Source of the DNA: Roseicyclus sp.
GTDB lineage: Bacteria > Pseudomonadota > Alphaproteobacteria > Rhodobacterales > Rhodobacteraceae
DNA: 64,000 bases
Assembly: GCA_018401965.1 (NCBI GenBank)
Contig: JAGYJU010000003.1
Location: 25,647 to 89,646, forward strand
Direction: 5' to 3'
The position numbers and the translations under genes are program-made. Positions 28,875-38,532 of the stretch are shown here, one piece after another; the stretch's first letter is position 1; each line of letters opens with the position of its first letter. The notes beneath the pieces were generated by a model. The model was given only the letters and a program-made list of their open reading frames with translations. It was not told where the DNA came from and ran no database searches.

Positions 28875-28942
28875 CAGCCGACCGCGCGGCGCATCCGTGG
28901 CTGGTGGCCCCTGTAACAGTCAAGCTTACGAGGATGTGACCC

Positions 28943-29659
28943 ATGACCCCGAACCCCCGTGCGCCGCATCATGTGGCGATCATCATGGATGGGAATGGGC
29001 GTTGGGCGCAGTTGCGCGGGCGGCCCCGGCTTCTGGGCCATCACGCGGGCGCGCGGCGGGTCAAGGAAATCGTTCGCGCCTGCCCTGATCTCGGGGTGAA
29101 ATACCTGACGATCTTTGCCTTTTCGACCGAGAACTGGAAACGCACCCAATCCGAGGTGGCGGGGCTGATGCGGTTGTTCAAGCGCTACATCCGCCGCGAA
29201 GCCCATGATCTGAAGGCCGAAAATGTCCGCGTCCGCTTTATCGGCGACCGGGTGAAACTGGAACCGGCGCTGGTCGATCTGATGGATGGGCTGGAACTGG
29301 CGACGGCCGAAAACACCGGCACCAACCTGACCATCGCGCTCAATTACGGGGGCCGGGACGAGGTGACGCGCGCCGCGCGCCGCCTGGCGCATGACGTGAA
29401 ACTGGGCAAGCTCGACCCGCGCCAGATCTGCGATGAAACCTTTCCCCGCTATCTCGACACCTATGTTCTGCCCGACCCCGACCTGGTGATCCGCACCTCG
29501 GGCGAGGCGCGGATTTCGAATTTCCTGCTCTGGCAATCGGCCTATGCGGAATATGAATTCATCGACACGCTCTGGCCCGATTTCTCGGCCCAGATCTTTG
29601 CCGAAGTGCTGGTGCGCTACGGCCTGCGCGACCGCCGGTTCGGCGCGGTCAAGGCCTGA
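28943..29659 (+). CDS. uppS: Undecaprenyl diphosphate synthase (cis-prenyltransferase)
   Basis: 238 residues. It builds the C55 lipid carrier for peptidoglycan and O-antigen by adding isoprene units to farnesyl diphosphate. The catalytic Asp lies in AIIMDGNGRWA near residue 17. Other motifs are GHHAGARRVKEIV, LTIFAFSTENWKR and the terminal PDPDLVIRTSGEARISNFLLWQSAYAEY. The gene is followed by cdsA after 10 bases. Frame intact. Confidence 0.95.
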   Translation: MTPNPRAPHHVAIIMDGNGRWAQLRGRPRLLGHHAGARRVKEIVRACPDLGVKYLTIFAFSTENWKRTQSEVAGLMRLFKRYIRREAHDLKAENVRVRFIGDRVKLEPALVDLMDGLELATAENTGTNLTIALNYGGRDEVTRAARRLAHDVKLGKLDPRQICDETFPRYLDTYVLPDPDLVIRTSGEARISNFLLWQSAYAEYEFIDTLWPDFSAQIFAEVLVRYGLRDRRFGAVKA

Positions 29660-29669
29660 GGCGCGGGTC

Positions 29670-30462
29670 TTGGCCGTCACCCGCGACAGCTTTGCCGATC
29701 TGGCCACGCGGCTGGTCACGGGCCTTGCCTTGTCGGTCGTGGGGCTTGTCGCGGTCTGGGCGGGGGGCTGGTGGTTCACGCTGGTGGTTCTGGCCATCGT
29801 GGTGGCGCTGGTGTGGGAATTGGTGCGGATGCTGGGGGGCGGGCAAAAGCGCGCCCTGTCGCTGGGGGCCATGGCCGCGGGCGCGGTGCTGGCCACCAAG
29901 ATCTTGCCGCCGGCCGTGGCCTTGGCGCTGGTGGCGCTGGTCGTGGTCGCGGGTGTGGCGGCCCTGGATCGCAACCGCGCGCTTTACGCCGTGATGACCG
30001 CCGTCATCCTCTCGGCCAGTTTCGGCATGATCGTGCACCGCGATGATTTCGGCCTGACCTGGATGCTGTGGCTGGTGCTGTTGGTCGCGGCCACCGACAT
30101 TCTTGGCTATTTCGCGGGCCGCATCCTGGGGGGGCCGAAATTCTGGCCCCGGGTCAGCCCCAAGAAAACATGGTCGGGCACCATCGCGGGCTGGGTCGGG
30201 GCCGCGTTTATCGGCTGGATCTTCATGGGGTTGACCGGGTCGGGCCGGGAATTGATCGCCATTTCGGTTGCGCTGTCGATGGCCAGCCAGATGGGCGACG
30301 TGATCGAATCGCGCGCTCAAGCGGCACATGGGGGTCAAGGACAGCTCGAACCTTCTGCCCGGTCATGGCGGGGTTTACGACCGGTTCGACGGGCTTTTGG
30401 GGGCGGCGTTCCTGCTGGTGATCGTGGAACATGTCACCGCCTTTCCGCCGCCGCCGCTATAG
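29670..30462 (+). CDS. cdsA: Phosphatidate cytidylyltransferase, frame broken once
   Basis: Repaired length 263 residues from TTG 29670, which follows TGAGGCG of the uppS end. It forms CDP-diacylglycerol, the branch point of phospholipid synthesis, in the inner membrane; about seven membrane segments are visible. The frame breaks at about 30311-30316. Removing one base gives [18 protein letters not shown] plus [10 protein letters not shown], which fits the family signature S-x-x-K-R-x4-K-D-x-x-x(2)-L-P-G-H-G-G exactly; the gene then ends at TAG 30460. This rules out a two-base loss. The gene should be essential, so an error is more likely than a real mutation. Confidence 0.9.
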
Positions 30463-30477
30463 GATAGGCGTGGCGTC

Positions 30478-31658
30478 ATGCGCAGGGTCAGCATTTTCGG
30501 GGCCACGGGGTCCATCGGGCAGAACACCGTCGATCTGATCGCGCGCGCGCCGGGCGACTATCACGTCGTGGCGCTGACCGGTGCGGGCAATATCACCCAG
30601 CTTGCCAAGGATGCGATCGCCCTTGGCGCCGAGATTGCCGTGACCGCCGATGAGACGCGGCTGGACGATCTGCGCACAGCCCTGGCGGGCACCGGCATCG
30701 CGGCAGCGGCAGGGCAGGGCGCGCTGATCGAGGCGGCCGACCGCCCCGCCGACTGGATCATGTCGGCCATCGTGGGGGCGGCGGGGCTTGCGCCGGGGTT
30801 CCGGGCCCTGCGCCACGGCACCACGCTGGCGCTCGCCAACAAGGAAAGCCTTGTCACCGCTGGCCCCTTGTTGATGCAAGAGGCGGCGGCGCATGGCGCC
30901 ACGATCCTGCCCGTCGACAGCGAACATTCCGCCGTGTTCCAGGGGTTGGTGGGCGAAGACATCGCCGCCGTCGAACGGGTCATCATCACCGCCTCGGGCG
31001 GGGGTTGCGCGATTGGCCGCTGGCGGCGCTGGCCAGCGCCACCGTTGCCGATGCGGGCGCGCACCCCAATTGGGCGATGGGCCAGCGCATCACCATCGAC
31101 AGCGCCTCCATGTTCAACAAGGGCATGGAACTAATTGAAACAAAAGAATTCTTTGGCCTTCCCGCCACCAAGATCGACACCGTGATCCATCCGCAATCCA
31201 TCGTTCATGCGCTGGTGGGCTTTGTCGATGGTGCGCTGATGGCGCATCTGGGCGCGCCGGATATGCGCCATGCCATCGGCTATGCGCTGCACTGGCCCGA
31301 GCGGCGCGATCTGCCGGTGGCGCGGATCGACCTGGCGCAGATCGCGACGCTCGAATTCTACGCGCCGGACCTGGTCCGCTACCCCGCGCTGCGCATCGCG
31401 CGCGAGGTGATGGAAACCGGGGGGCGGTCTGGCGCGGTGTTCAACGCCGCCAAGGAGGTGGCGCTTGACGGTTTCATCGCCGGGCGGATCGGTTTCATGC
31501 AGATGGCGCAGGTGGTGGACCGGACCCTTGACGCGATTGTGCCCCGGCTTTGCCTCACTTCGCCCCTGTCAAGCCTTGAGGATGTCCTGGAGACCGACCA
31601 GATAGCCCGTCAGACGGCGCAAGATCAAATCGCACATATCCAGACAAAGACAGGCTGA
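30478..31658 (+). CDS. dxr: 1-Deoxy-D-xylulose 5-phosphate reductoisomerase, frame broken once
   Basis: Repaired length 393 residues, normal for Dxr. It makes MEP in the non-mevalonate isoprenoid pathway using NADPH and a divalent metal. N-terminal part: ISIFGATGSIGQNTVDL-type nucleotide motif, ALANKESLVTAG and PVDSEHSAVFQ. C-terminal part: NWAMGQRITIDSASMFNKG and ELIETKEFF with HPQSIVHALVGF. The break is in the G5 run 31000-31004 (or the adjoining TT). One more base gives the catalytic-loop sequence SGGGLRDWPLAAL. Only 3 bases separate it from rseP. Confidence 0.92.
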
Positions 31659-31661
31659 CCC

Positions 31662-32990
31662 ATGGATTTCATCCCCCAGTTCGGCGGCATCGCCTTCACG
31701 CTTGCGGCCTTTGTCGCGGCCCTGTCGATCATCGTGGCGATCCATGAATATGGCCATTACATCGTCGGTCGCTGGTCCGGCATCCATGCCGAGGTGTTTT
31801 CGCTGGGCTTTGGCCCGGTGCTGTTCAGCCGGGTGGACCGGCGCGGCACGCGCTGGCAGGTCGCGCTCTTGCCCTTTGGCGGCTACGTGAAATTCCTGGG
31901 CGACGCCGATGCCGCCAGCGGCAAGGACCCCGCCGCCATCGACGCGCTCGACATGACCGAACGCCGCCGGTCGATGCATGGCGCGCCGCTTTGGGCAAGG
32001 TCGCTGACGGTGGCGGCCGGACCGGTGTTCAATTTCATCCTGTCGATCATCGTCTTTGCCCTGTTTCTTGCCGTGACCGGACGGGCGGTCGATGACCCCC
32101 GCGTGGGCGCGCAGGTGGCCTTGCCCGCCGATATCGCCCAGTTCGAACCGGGCGACCTGATCCTGACCATGGAAGGCCGGCCGGTCGTGGCCTTTTCCGA
32201 CCTGTTCGACATCGCCGCCGATCTCGAACCGGCGCGCACCGCCGCCTACACGGTCGAGCGCAATGGCACCGAAATCGCGGTCGAGGCGGCCTTTCCCCTG
32301 ATCCCGCTGGTGCAATCGGTCGCGCCGCAATCGGCCGCCATCGCCGCGGGCCTGCGCGAAGGCGATGTGATCCGCGCGGTTGACGGCACGCCCATCTATG
32401 CCTTCCGCCAGCTGCGCGAGGCGGTCGAGGCCCGCGAAGGCGCGCCCCTGACCCTGACGCTGTGGCGCGCGGGGCAAGATGTCACCGTCACCCTGACGCC
32501 GCGCCGCACCGATCTGCCGACGCCCGATGGCGGGTTCGAATCGCGCTGGCTGATCGGCGTCACCGGCGGGCTGAGCTTTGAGCCGCTGCGCGAGAACGTC
32601 GGCCCCAGGGCGGCGCTTGGCTATGGCGCGGAACAGACGCTGTTTGTCGTGCAGTCCTCGCTGTCGGGGCTGTGGCACATGATCACCGGCGCGATTTCAT
32701 CGTGCAACCTGCAAGGCCCCATCGGCATCGCGGAAACCTCCGGCGCGGCGGCCAGCCAGGGTATCGACAATTTCATCTGGTTCGTGGCCGTTCTGTCCAC
32801 CGCCGTGGGGCTGTTGAACCTGTTCCCGATCCCGGTGCTGGATGGCGGGCATCTCGTGTTCCACGCCTACGAGGCGGTCTCGGGCAAGCCGCCGTCGGAC
32901 CGGGTGTTGCGGGTGTTCATGACCATCGGCCTGACGCTGTTGTTGTCGCTGATGTTGTTTGCCCTGACCAATGACCTGTTCTGCCCCTGA
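31662..32990 (+). CDS. rseP: RIP metalloprotease RseP (site-2 protease)
   Basis: 442 residues. It cleaves membrane-bound anti-sigma factors and signal-peptide remnants in the inner membrane. The zinc motif HEYGH has His28, Glu29 and His32, and the third ligand is in NLFPIPVLDGGH near the C-terminus. A PDZ region lies at about 195-275 (SAAIAAGLREGDVIRAVDG). Four membrane segments are expected. Position between dxr and bamA is the usual alphaproteobacterial one. Frame intact. Confidence 0.94.
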   Translation: MDFIPQFGGIAFTLAAFVAALSIIVAIHEYGHYIVGRWSGIHAEVFSLGFGPVLFSRVDRRGTRWQVALLPFGGYVKFLGDADAASGKDPAAIDALDMTERRRSMHGAPLWARSLTVAAGPVFNFILSIIVFALFLAVTGRAVDDPRVGAQVALPADIAQFEPGDLILTMEGRPVVAFSDLFDIAADLEPARTAAYTVERNGTEIAVEAAFPLIPLVQSVAPQSAAIAAGLREGDVIRAVDGTPIYAFRQLREAVEAREGAPLTLTLWRAGQDVTVTLTPRRTDLPTPDGGFESRWLIGVTGGLSFEPLRENVGPRAALGYGAEQTLFVVQSSLSGLWHMITGAISSCNLQGPIGIAETSGAAASQGIDNFIWFVAVLSTAVGLLNLFPIPVLDGGHLVFHAYEAVSGKPPSDRVLRVFMTIGLTLLLSLMLFALTNDLFCP

Positions 32991-33087
32991 TCGCTGACGC
33001 GGCCCGGAATTTCCCGAAAAGGGCCGAAGTCCTGCCACAGTCGCCCCCTATCGCTTGACGCCAAGCCAAGCTGCATAGGGGAATGCG

Positions 33088-33225
33088 ATGAAGGTTCTGG
33101 TGCAACGCTCGCAGGTCTTTTCGGGCCTGATCTTTGTGAACATGGACCGGTTCCTTGTGCCGATCGTGATCGTGGCGGCGCTGACGCTGGCGGGCATGAT
33201 CTTCGACTTTGCCACCACCCATTGA
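33088..33225 (+). CDS. Small membrane protein, unknown
   Basis: 45 residues (MKVLVQRSQVFSGLIFVNMD followed by a membrane segment of about 20 residues ending in IFDFATTH). AGGGGA lies 7-8 bases before the ATG, a good ribosome-binding site. It sits in the otherwise free gap between rseP and bamA on the same strand. Its composition is not that of a GC-shadow frame. I recognise no family, so conservation would decide. Confidence 0.45.
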   Translation: MKVLVQRSQVFSGLIFVNMDRFLVPIVIVAALTLAGMIFDFATTH

Positions 33226-33304
33226 TGCCAACCGGGGCGCCAACGCTGATTATGGCGAAAATGTGGCACCACGGCATTGATGGCGTGTCTGACCCCAGTT
33301 CATT

Positions 33305-33333
33305 TTGACAACCCCCTGACCCTCGGCTAGGCA
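33305..33333 (+). promoter_or_regulatory. Probable sigma-70 promoter of bamA
   Basis: TTGACA (33305-33310) is a perfect -35 hexamer, followed 17 bases later by TAGGCA (33328-33333), in the 144-base gap before bamA. The -10 match is moderate. Confidence 0.5.
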
Positions 33334-33369
33334 GGGCGTGCTGCCAATGGAACTCTGGGGTTGGAATCG

Positions 33370-35724
33370 ATGAATTTGCGTCTGCGCGACCATACAACAT
33401 TGCCGACGCGGTCTTTGGGCCATTCTCATCGAAACACTGTTTTCTCTCGTGTTTCCATGGCCTTGCTTGCTGCAACCCTGGGGCTTGGGGTCGGGTTCGG
33501 GGGGCCTGCATCGGGGCAGGATTTCCGGTTCACCACCTTTGACGTGCAGGGCAATGCGCGTATCTCTGATTCCGCCATCCTGACCTACGCGGGCATCGCC
33601 CCCGGCGCGACCGTTTCCGCCGCCGAGGTGAACGACGCCCTGCAACGTCTTCAGGATACAGGGCTTTTCGAGGCTGTCGAGATCGCGCCGCAGGGCGGCA
33701 CGCTGGTCATCGCGGTGCAGGAATACCCCGACGATCAACCGCATCTCGATCGAGGGCAACCGGAGCCTCGATGATGAAAACCTGCTGACGGCGATCCAAT
33801 CCGTGCCGCGCCGCACCTATTCGCCCGCCACGGCCGAACTCGATGCCAATGCCATCGCCGAGGCCTATCGCCTGTCGGGGCGGCTGACGGCAACGGTGAC
33901 GCCGCGCATCATCCGCCGGTCCGACAACCGGGTCGACCTGGTCTTCGAAGTGGCCGAGGGGCGCGTGGTGGAAACCGAACGCCTGTCCTTTGTCGGCAAC
34001 CGTGCCTATTCGGATCGCCGCCTGCGCCGCGTGTTGGAAAGCACCCAGGCCGGGCTGCTGCGCCAGATCATCCGCCGCGACACCTTTATCGCGGAACGCA
34101 TCGCGCTCGACCGGCAGCTGCTGACCGATTTCTACCAGGACCGCGGCTATGTCGATTTCCAGATCCTCAGCGTGACGCCGGAACTGGCGCGCGACCGGGG
34201 CGCGTATTTCGTGACCTTCAACATCCAGGAAGGTCAAAGCTTCGACATCGGGCAGATCACGACCGTGTCCGAAATCCCCGAAGTCGATGCCTCCGAATAC
34301 CAGGACATCATCCGCATTCGGTCGGGCGAAACCTATAGCCCGCGCGTGATCGACAGCACGATCAGCCGGTTGGAAGCGCTTGCGACCCAGCAGGGCCTGC
34401 GCTTTGTGCGGGTGGAACCGCGCATCACCCGCAACGATGCCGACCTGACGCTGGACGTGGAATTCGTGATTTCGCGCGGTGAACGGGTCTTTGTCGAACG
34501 CATCGACATCGAAGGCAATGCCACCACGTTGGACCGCGTCATCCGCCGCCAGTTCACCGAGGTCGAAGGCGACCCCTTCGATCCGCGCTCGATCCGGCAG
34601 GCCGCCGAACGCATCCGCGCCACCGGGTTCTTCAGCGATGCACAGGTTGCCGGTCGCCCCGGCACGGCGCCTGACCAGGTCATCGTCGATGTCGATGTCG
34701 AGGAACAGCCGACCGGATCGCTCGGCTTCTCTGCCAGCTTCTCGACCGACACCGGCGCCGGGCTTGCGGTGAATTTCTCCGAGGAAAATTTCCTCGGGCG
34801 CGGGCAGGCGTTGCGCTTTGGGTTCAACACGACCGAAGGCAGCCAATCCTTTACCTTCGGCTTTACCGAACCGGGCTTCCTCGCGCGTGACCTGGCCCTG
34901 ACGCTAAGCGCGTTTTACAACGAAACCACCGCGCAAAACCGGTCCTTCAACACGCTGGATGTGGGCGCGCGCGCCGGTCTTGGCTTTCCGGTCAGCGAAT
35001 TCGGCCGCATGAACGCCTATTACGGCATCGAGGAAAACCAGATTTCCGGTCTGAACGCCACGACCAGTTCGCCGATCCTTCTGGCCGATCAGGGGGATCG
35101 CCTGAATTCCTATGCCGGCCTGCAATATGCCTATGACACCCGCAACACCGGTCTGGATACCACGCGCGGCGTGCGGCTGCAGTTCGGGGCGGAATATGCC
35201 GGCCTGGGCGGCGATGCCGAATACCTGCGCGCCACCATGCTGGCCATCGGGGAACAGCAGGTTGCCCGCGAAGAAGTGACGCTGCGCGCCAGTTTCGAGG
35301 CGGGCGCGATCGAAACGCTGGATGGCAACAGCCGCCAGAGCGACCGGTTTTTCCTGTCCAGCCGGCAGATGCGCGGCTTTGACGCCAATGGCCTTGGCCC
35401 GCGTGACCTGACGGTGGCCAACCGTGACGCGCTTGGCGGCAACATGTTCGCCGTCGCCCGGTTCGAGGCGGCGTTCCCCTTGGCCTGCCCGATGAATACG
35501 GGATTTCCGGTGGCATGTTCTACGATGTCGGCACGGTCTGGGGTCTGGACAACACCAATGGCGGCGCGGTCGATGACGACCTGTATTGGCGTCAGGCCGT
35601 GGGCGTGTCGGTGTTCTGGGATACCGCCATCGGGCCGCTGCGGTTCAATTTCTCGCATCCGATCGAATTCCAGAGCTATGACTTGACCCGTGAATTCGAC
35701 CTGACCATCGAAGCCCGGTTCTGA
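33370..35724 (+). CDS. bamA: Outer-membrane protein assembly factor BamA, frame broken twice
   Basis: Repaired length 784 residues. It folds beta-barrel proteins into the outer membrane. A signal peptide (residues about 25-48) precedes POTRA repeats (FRFTTFDVQGNARISDSAILTYAG, VVETERLSFVGNRAYSDRRLR, VERIDIEGNATTLDRVI) and the barrel, ending in the aromatic terminus EFDLTIEARF. The first break is a surplus C at 33726-33729; without it the text reads VQEYPTINRISIEGNRSL. The second is a lost G at 35482-35483; with it FPLGLPDEYGISGGMFYDVG leads to the true end. BamA is essential, so both are taken as errors. Confidence 0.92.
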
Positions 35725-35734
35725 GGATCGCGGC

Positions 35735-36376
35735 ATGGCCCGCTGTCCTGCCGTTGCGCTTGCCCTTGTCCTGACGCTCATCGCTGCGCCTGCGCTGGCG
35801 CAAACCGCGCCTGCGGGGCAGTCGGGGCAGGGCACGGGCGCGCCCTTTAGCCCCGTGGTGGTGATCAACCAGGAACGGCTGTTGTCGCAGTCGCGTTACG
35901 GGCAACGCATCCAGCGCGAGATCGAGGCGGCGGGCATCGCGCTTGCCTCGGAAAACCGCGAGATCGAGACGCGCCTGACCGAAGAGGAATTGGCGTTGAC
36001 CGAACGCCGCGCCATCCTGACGCCAGAGGCGTTTCGCCCCATCGCCATCGAGTTTGACGCGCGCGTCAACGGCATCCGGGCCGCGCAAGAGGCCAAGGGC
36101 CGCGCCCTGCAACAACAATCCGACGCGGCCCAGCAACAGTTTTTCGAAACCGTGTTCCCGGTGCTGATCGACATCCTGCGCGCGCGCGGCGCCGCCGTCT
36201 TGATGGATAACCGCGCCGTTCTCTTGTCGGCCGATGGTGTCGATATCACCGATCTGGCGATCGACTTGATCGATACCCAGATCGGCGGAGGCCCGGAGGG
36301 GCCGCTGATCGACCTGGATGGCACCGCCCGTCCGCCCAACCGCGACACGCCCGCCACGCCTGACACGGCCCCGTGA
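35735..36376 (+). CDS. OmpH/Skp family periplasmic chaperone
   Basis: 213 residues. Signal peptide [23 protein letters not shown]. The mature chain has the Skp-like core [26 protein letters not shown] with long helical arms (about 60-140) that form a coiled coil, and a Pro/Thr-rich tail. It carries unfolded outer-membrane proteins towards BamA, whose gene lies 10 bases upstream. lpxD, which often follows skp in other proteobacteria, is not here. Confidence 0.88.
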   Translation: MARCPAVALALVLTLIAAPALAQTAPAGQSGQGTGAPFSPVVVINQERLLSQSRYGQRIQREIEAAGIALASENREIETRLTEEELALTERRAILTPEAFRPIAIEFDARVNGIRAAQEAKGRALQQQSDAAQQQFFETVFPVLIDILRARGAAVLMDNRAVLLSADGVDITDLAIDLIDTQIGGGPEGPLIDLDGTARPPNRDTPATPDTAP

Positions 36377-36470
36377 TCGCGCCGCTTGCCGCGCGCGGGC
36401 CTTGTTGCTACCACCCCCCGACATGCGCGGCGCAAACCGTGCCAGACCGATGCTGAAGGAGCCTTCCGCC

Positions 36471-36950
36471 ATGACGGCCGAGACGCCCACAACCGCCGAC
36501 ATCGACCTGATCCAGCGGATCATCCCGCATCGCTACCCGTTCCTCCTGGTCGACCGCGTCCGCGATATCGTGCCGTTCCAATCCGCGACAGGCGTCAAGA
36601 ACGTCACCTTCAACGAACCGCATTTCCAGGGCCATTTCCCCGGTGCCCCGATCATGCCGGGCGTCACCATCGTCGAGGCTATGGCGCAAACCGCTGCCGT
36701 CATGGTGGGCGTGTCGGCCGACCTGGCCGACAAGAACCTGCTGGTCTATTTCATGGGCATCGACGGGGTGAAATTCCGCCGCAAGGTGGTGCCGGGCGAT
36801 GTGCTCGAGATGCAGATCACCACGCTGCGCGGCAAGCCCGGCGGCAAGGTCTGGAAATTCGGCGGCCGCGCCACGGTCGAGGGCGATCTGGCCTGCGAGG
36901 CGGAATTCACCGCGATGATGGACCTCGATGCCATGGGCGGGGCCGCATGA
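36471..36950 (+). CDS. fabZ: 3-Hydroxyacyl-[acyl-carrier-protein] dehydratase FabZ
   Basis: 159 residues from an ATG preceded by AAGGAGCCTTCCGCC; upstream in-frame starts lack family sequence. It dehydrates 3-hydroxyacyl-ACP in fatty-acid synthesis, competing with LpxA for substrate. The hot-dog fold motif [20 protein letters not shown] gives catalytic His55 and Glu69. It overlaps lpxA by ATGA, the common arrangement that couples lipid A and phospholipid synthesis. Frame intact. Confidence 0.95.
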   Translation: MTAETPTTADIDLIQRIIPHRYPFLLVDRVRDIVPFQSATGVKNVTFNEPHFQGHFPGAPIMPGVTIVEAMAQTAAVMVGVSADLADKNLLVYFMGIDGVKFRRKVVPGDVLEMQITTLRGKPGGKVWKFGGRATVEGDLACEAEFTAMMDLDAMGGAA

Positions 36951-37753
36951 TGGGCATCGACCCGACCGCCACCATTCACCCCTCGTCGGTGATCGAGCCC
37001 GGGGCGGTGATCGGGCCGCGCTGCAGCATCGGCCCGTTCTGCATCATCGGGCCAGAGGTGACGTTGGGGGCAGGGGTCACGCTCAAATCCCATGTCGTCG
37101 TCACCGGCTGGACCGATCTGGGCGATGACAGCGTGGTCTTTCCCTTCGCCAATATCGGCGATGTGCCGCAAGACCTGAAATATTCCGGCGAACGCACCCG
37201 GCTGATCGTGGGCAAGCGCGCCCGCATCCGCGAAGGCGTGACGATGAACACCGGCACCGAAGGCGGCGGCGGCATCACCCGCGTGGGCGATGACGGCCTG
37301 TTCATGGCCGGTGCCCATGTCGCCCATGACGCCCAGGTGGGCGACCGCGTGATCATGGCCAACAATGCCGCCGTGGCGGGGCATTGCATCATTTCCGACG
37401 ATGTCATCATCGGCGGCCTGTCCGGCGTTCATCAATTCGTGCGCATCGGCAAGGGCGCGATCATCGGCGCGGTCACGATGGTGACCCATGACGTGATCCC
37501 CTATGGCCTGGTGCAGGGGCCACGTGGGGGGCTTGATGGGCTGAACCTCGTGGGGCTGAAACGGCGCGGCGTGGCGCGCGACGACATCATGGCGCTGCGG
37601 GCCGCGTTCCAGGCCTTGGCCCAGGGCGAAGGCGCCTTCCAGGATCGCGCCCGCCGCCTGCAAGACGATGCCGCCGGTCAAAGCGACTATGTCCGCGACA
37701 TCGTGTCCTTCGTGCTGGGGGACAGCGACCGGTCCTTCCTGACGCCCGGCTGA
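36947..37753 (+). CDS. lpxA: UDP-N-acetylglucosamine acyltransferase
   Basis: 268 residues from the first of two tandem ATG. First step of lipid A synthesis: transfer of a 3-hydroxyacyl chain to UDP-GlcNAc. It is a left-handed beta helix of hexapeptide repeats ([20 protein letters not shown] and so on), with the catalytic-histidine region [14 protein letters not shown] and the helical C-terminal part [20 protein letters not shown]. Start overlaps fabZ and stop overlaps lpxI by one base or more. Frame intact. Confidence 0.95.
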   Translation: MMGIDPTATIHPSSVIEPGAVIGPRCSIGPFCIIGPEVTLGAGVTLKSHVVVTGWTDLGDDSVVFPFANIGDVPQDLKYSGERTRLIVGKRARIREGVTMNTGTEGGGGITRVGDDGLFMAGAHVAHDAQVGDRVIMANNAAVAGHCIISDDVIIGGLSGVHQFVRIGKGAIIGAVTMVTHDVIPYGLVQGPRGGLDGLNLVGLKRRGVARDDIMALRAAFQALAQGEGAFQDRARRLQDDAAGQSDYVRDIVSFVLGDSDRSFLTPG

Positions 37754-38532
37754 TGGGGCGGCTCGCGATCATCGCGGGCAGCGGGGCCTTGCCGGGGCTG
37801 GTTGCCGCCGCCAACCCCGCCGTCATCGTCCGGCTGGCGGGGGTCGACAGCGACGCGCAAGGCGAGGCTGTGATCGCGGCGCGGCTGGAACGGCTGGGGC
37901 AGTTGTTCGATGATCTGCATGGCGCGGGTGTCACCGACATCTGCCTTGCAGGCGCGATGCGGCGCGCGACCTTCGACACCAGCGCGCTCGACGAGGCGAC
38001 CGAGGCGCTCTTGCCGCGCGTGATGTCCGCGCAGGCCCGGGGCGATGACGCGCTGCTTCGCGATATCATGGCGATCTTCGAGGAACAGGGGTTCACCCTT
38101 CGCGGCGCCCATGACCTGCGCCCCGACCTGGTCGCGCCCTTGGGGGCGCTTGCGGGGCAGGCCGACCAGGTGGGCGATGCCGCGCGTGCCCGCGCCGTTC
38201 TTGCCGCGCTTGGCCCGCTTGACGTGGGGCAGGCGGCGGTGGCGGCCAAGGGCCAGATGCTGGGCATCGAAACCCTGCAAGGCACCGATGCGATGCTGCG
38301 CCATGTGGCCGATACCGCGCCCGGATCGCGGGGCGTGTTGGTGAAACGCGCCAAGCCCGGTCAGGATCTGCGCGTCGACATGCCTGCCATCGGCCCCGAA
38401 ACCATCGCGCTGGCCGCGCGTGCGGGCCTGTCGGGGATCGAGCTTCAGGCGGGGCACGTGCTGCTGCTGGATCCAAAGGCCGTGATCGCCGCTGCGCGGG
38501 GTCACGGGCTGAACCTCTGGGCCGTGCCATGA
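37753..38532 (+). CDS. lpxI: UDP-2,3-diacylglucosamine diphosphatase LpxI
   Basis: 259 residues. It hydrolyses UDP-2,3-diacylglucosamine to lipid X; alphaproteobacteria use LpxI in place of the unrelated LpxH. Recognisable parts are LAIIAGSGALPGLVAAA, DICLAGAMRR, and the C-terminal ALGPLDVGQAAVAAKGQMLGIETLQGTDAML and VLVKRAKPGQDLRVDMPAIGPETI. It overlaps both lpxA and lpxB, which supports the assignment. Frame intact. Confidence 0.92.
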   Translation: MGRLAIIAGSGALPGLVAAANPAVIVRLAGVDSDAQGEAVIAARLERLGQLFDDLHGAGVTDICLAGAMRRATFDTSALDEATEALLPRVMSAQARGDDALLRDIMAIFEEQGFTLRGAHDLRPDLVAPLGALAGQADQVGDAARARAVLAALGPLDVGQAAVAAKGQMLGIETLQGTDAMLRHVADTAPGSRGVLVKRAKPGQDLRVDMPAIGPETIALAARAGLSGIELQAGHVLLLDPKAVIAAARGHGLNLWAVP

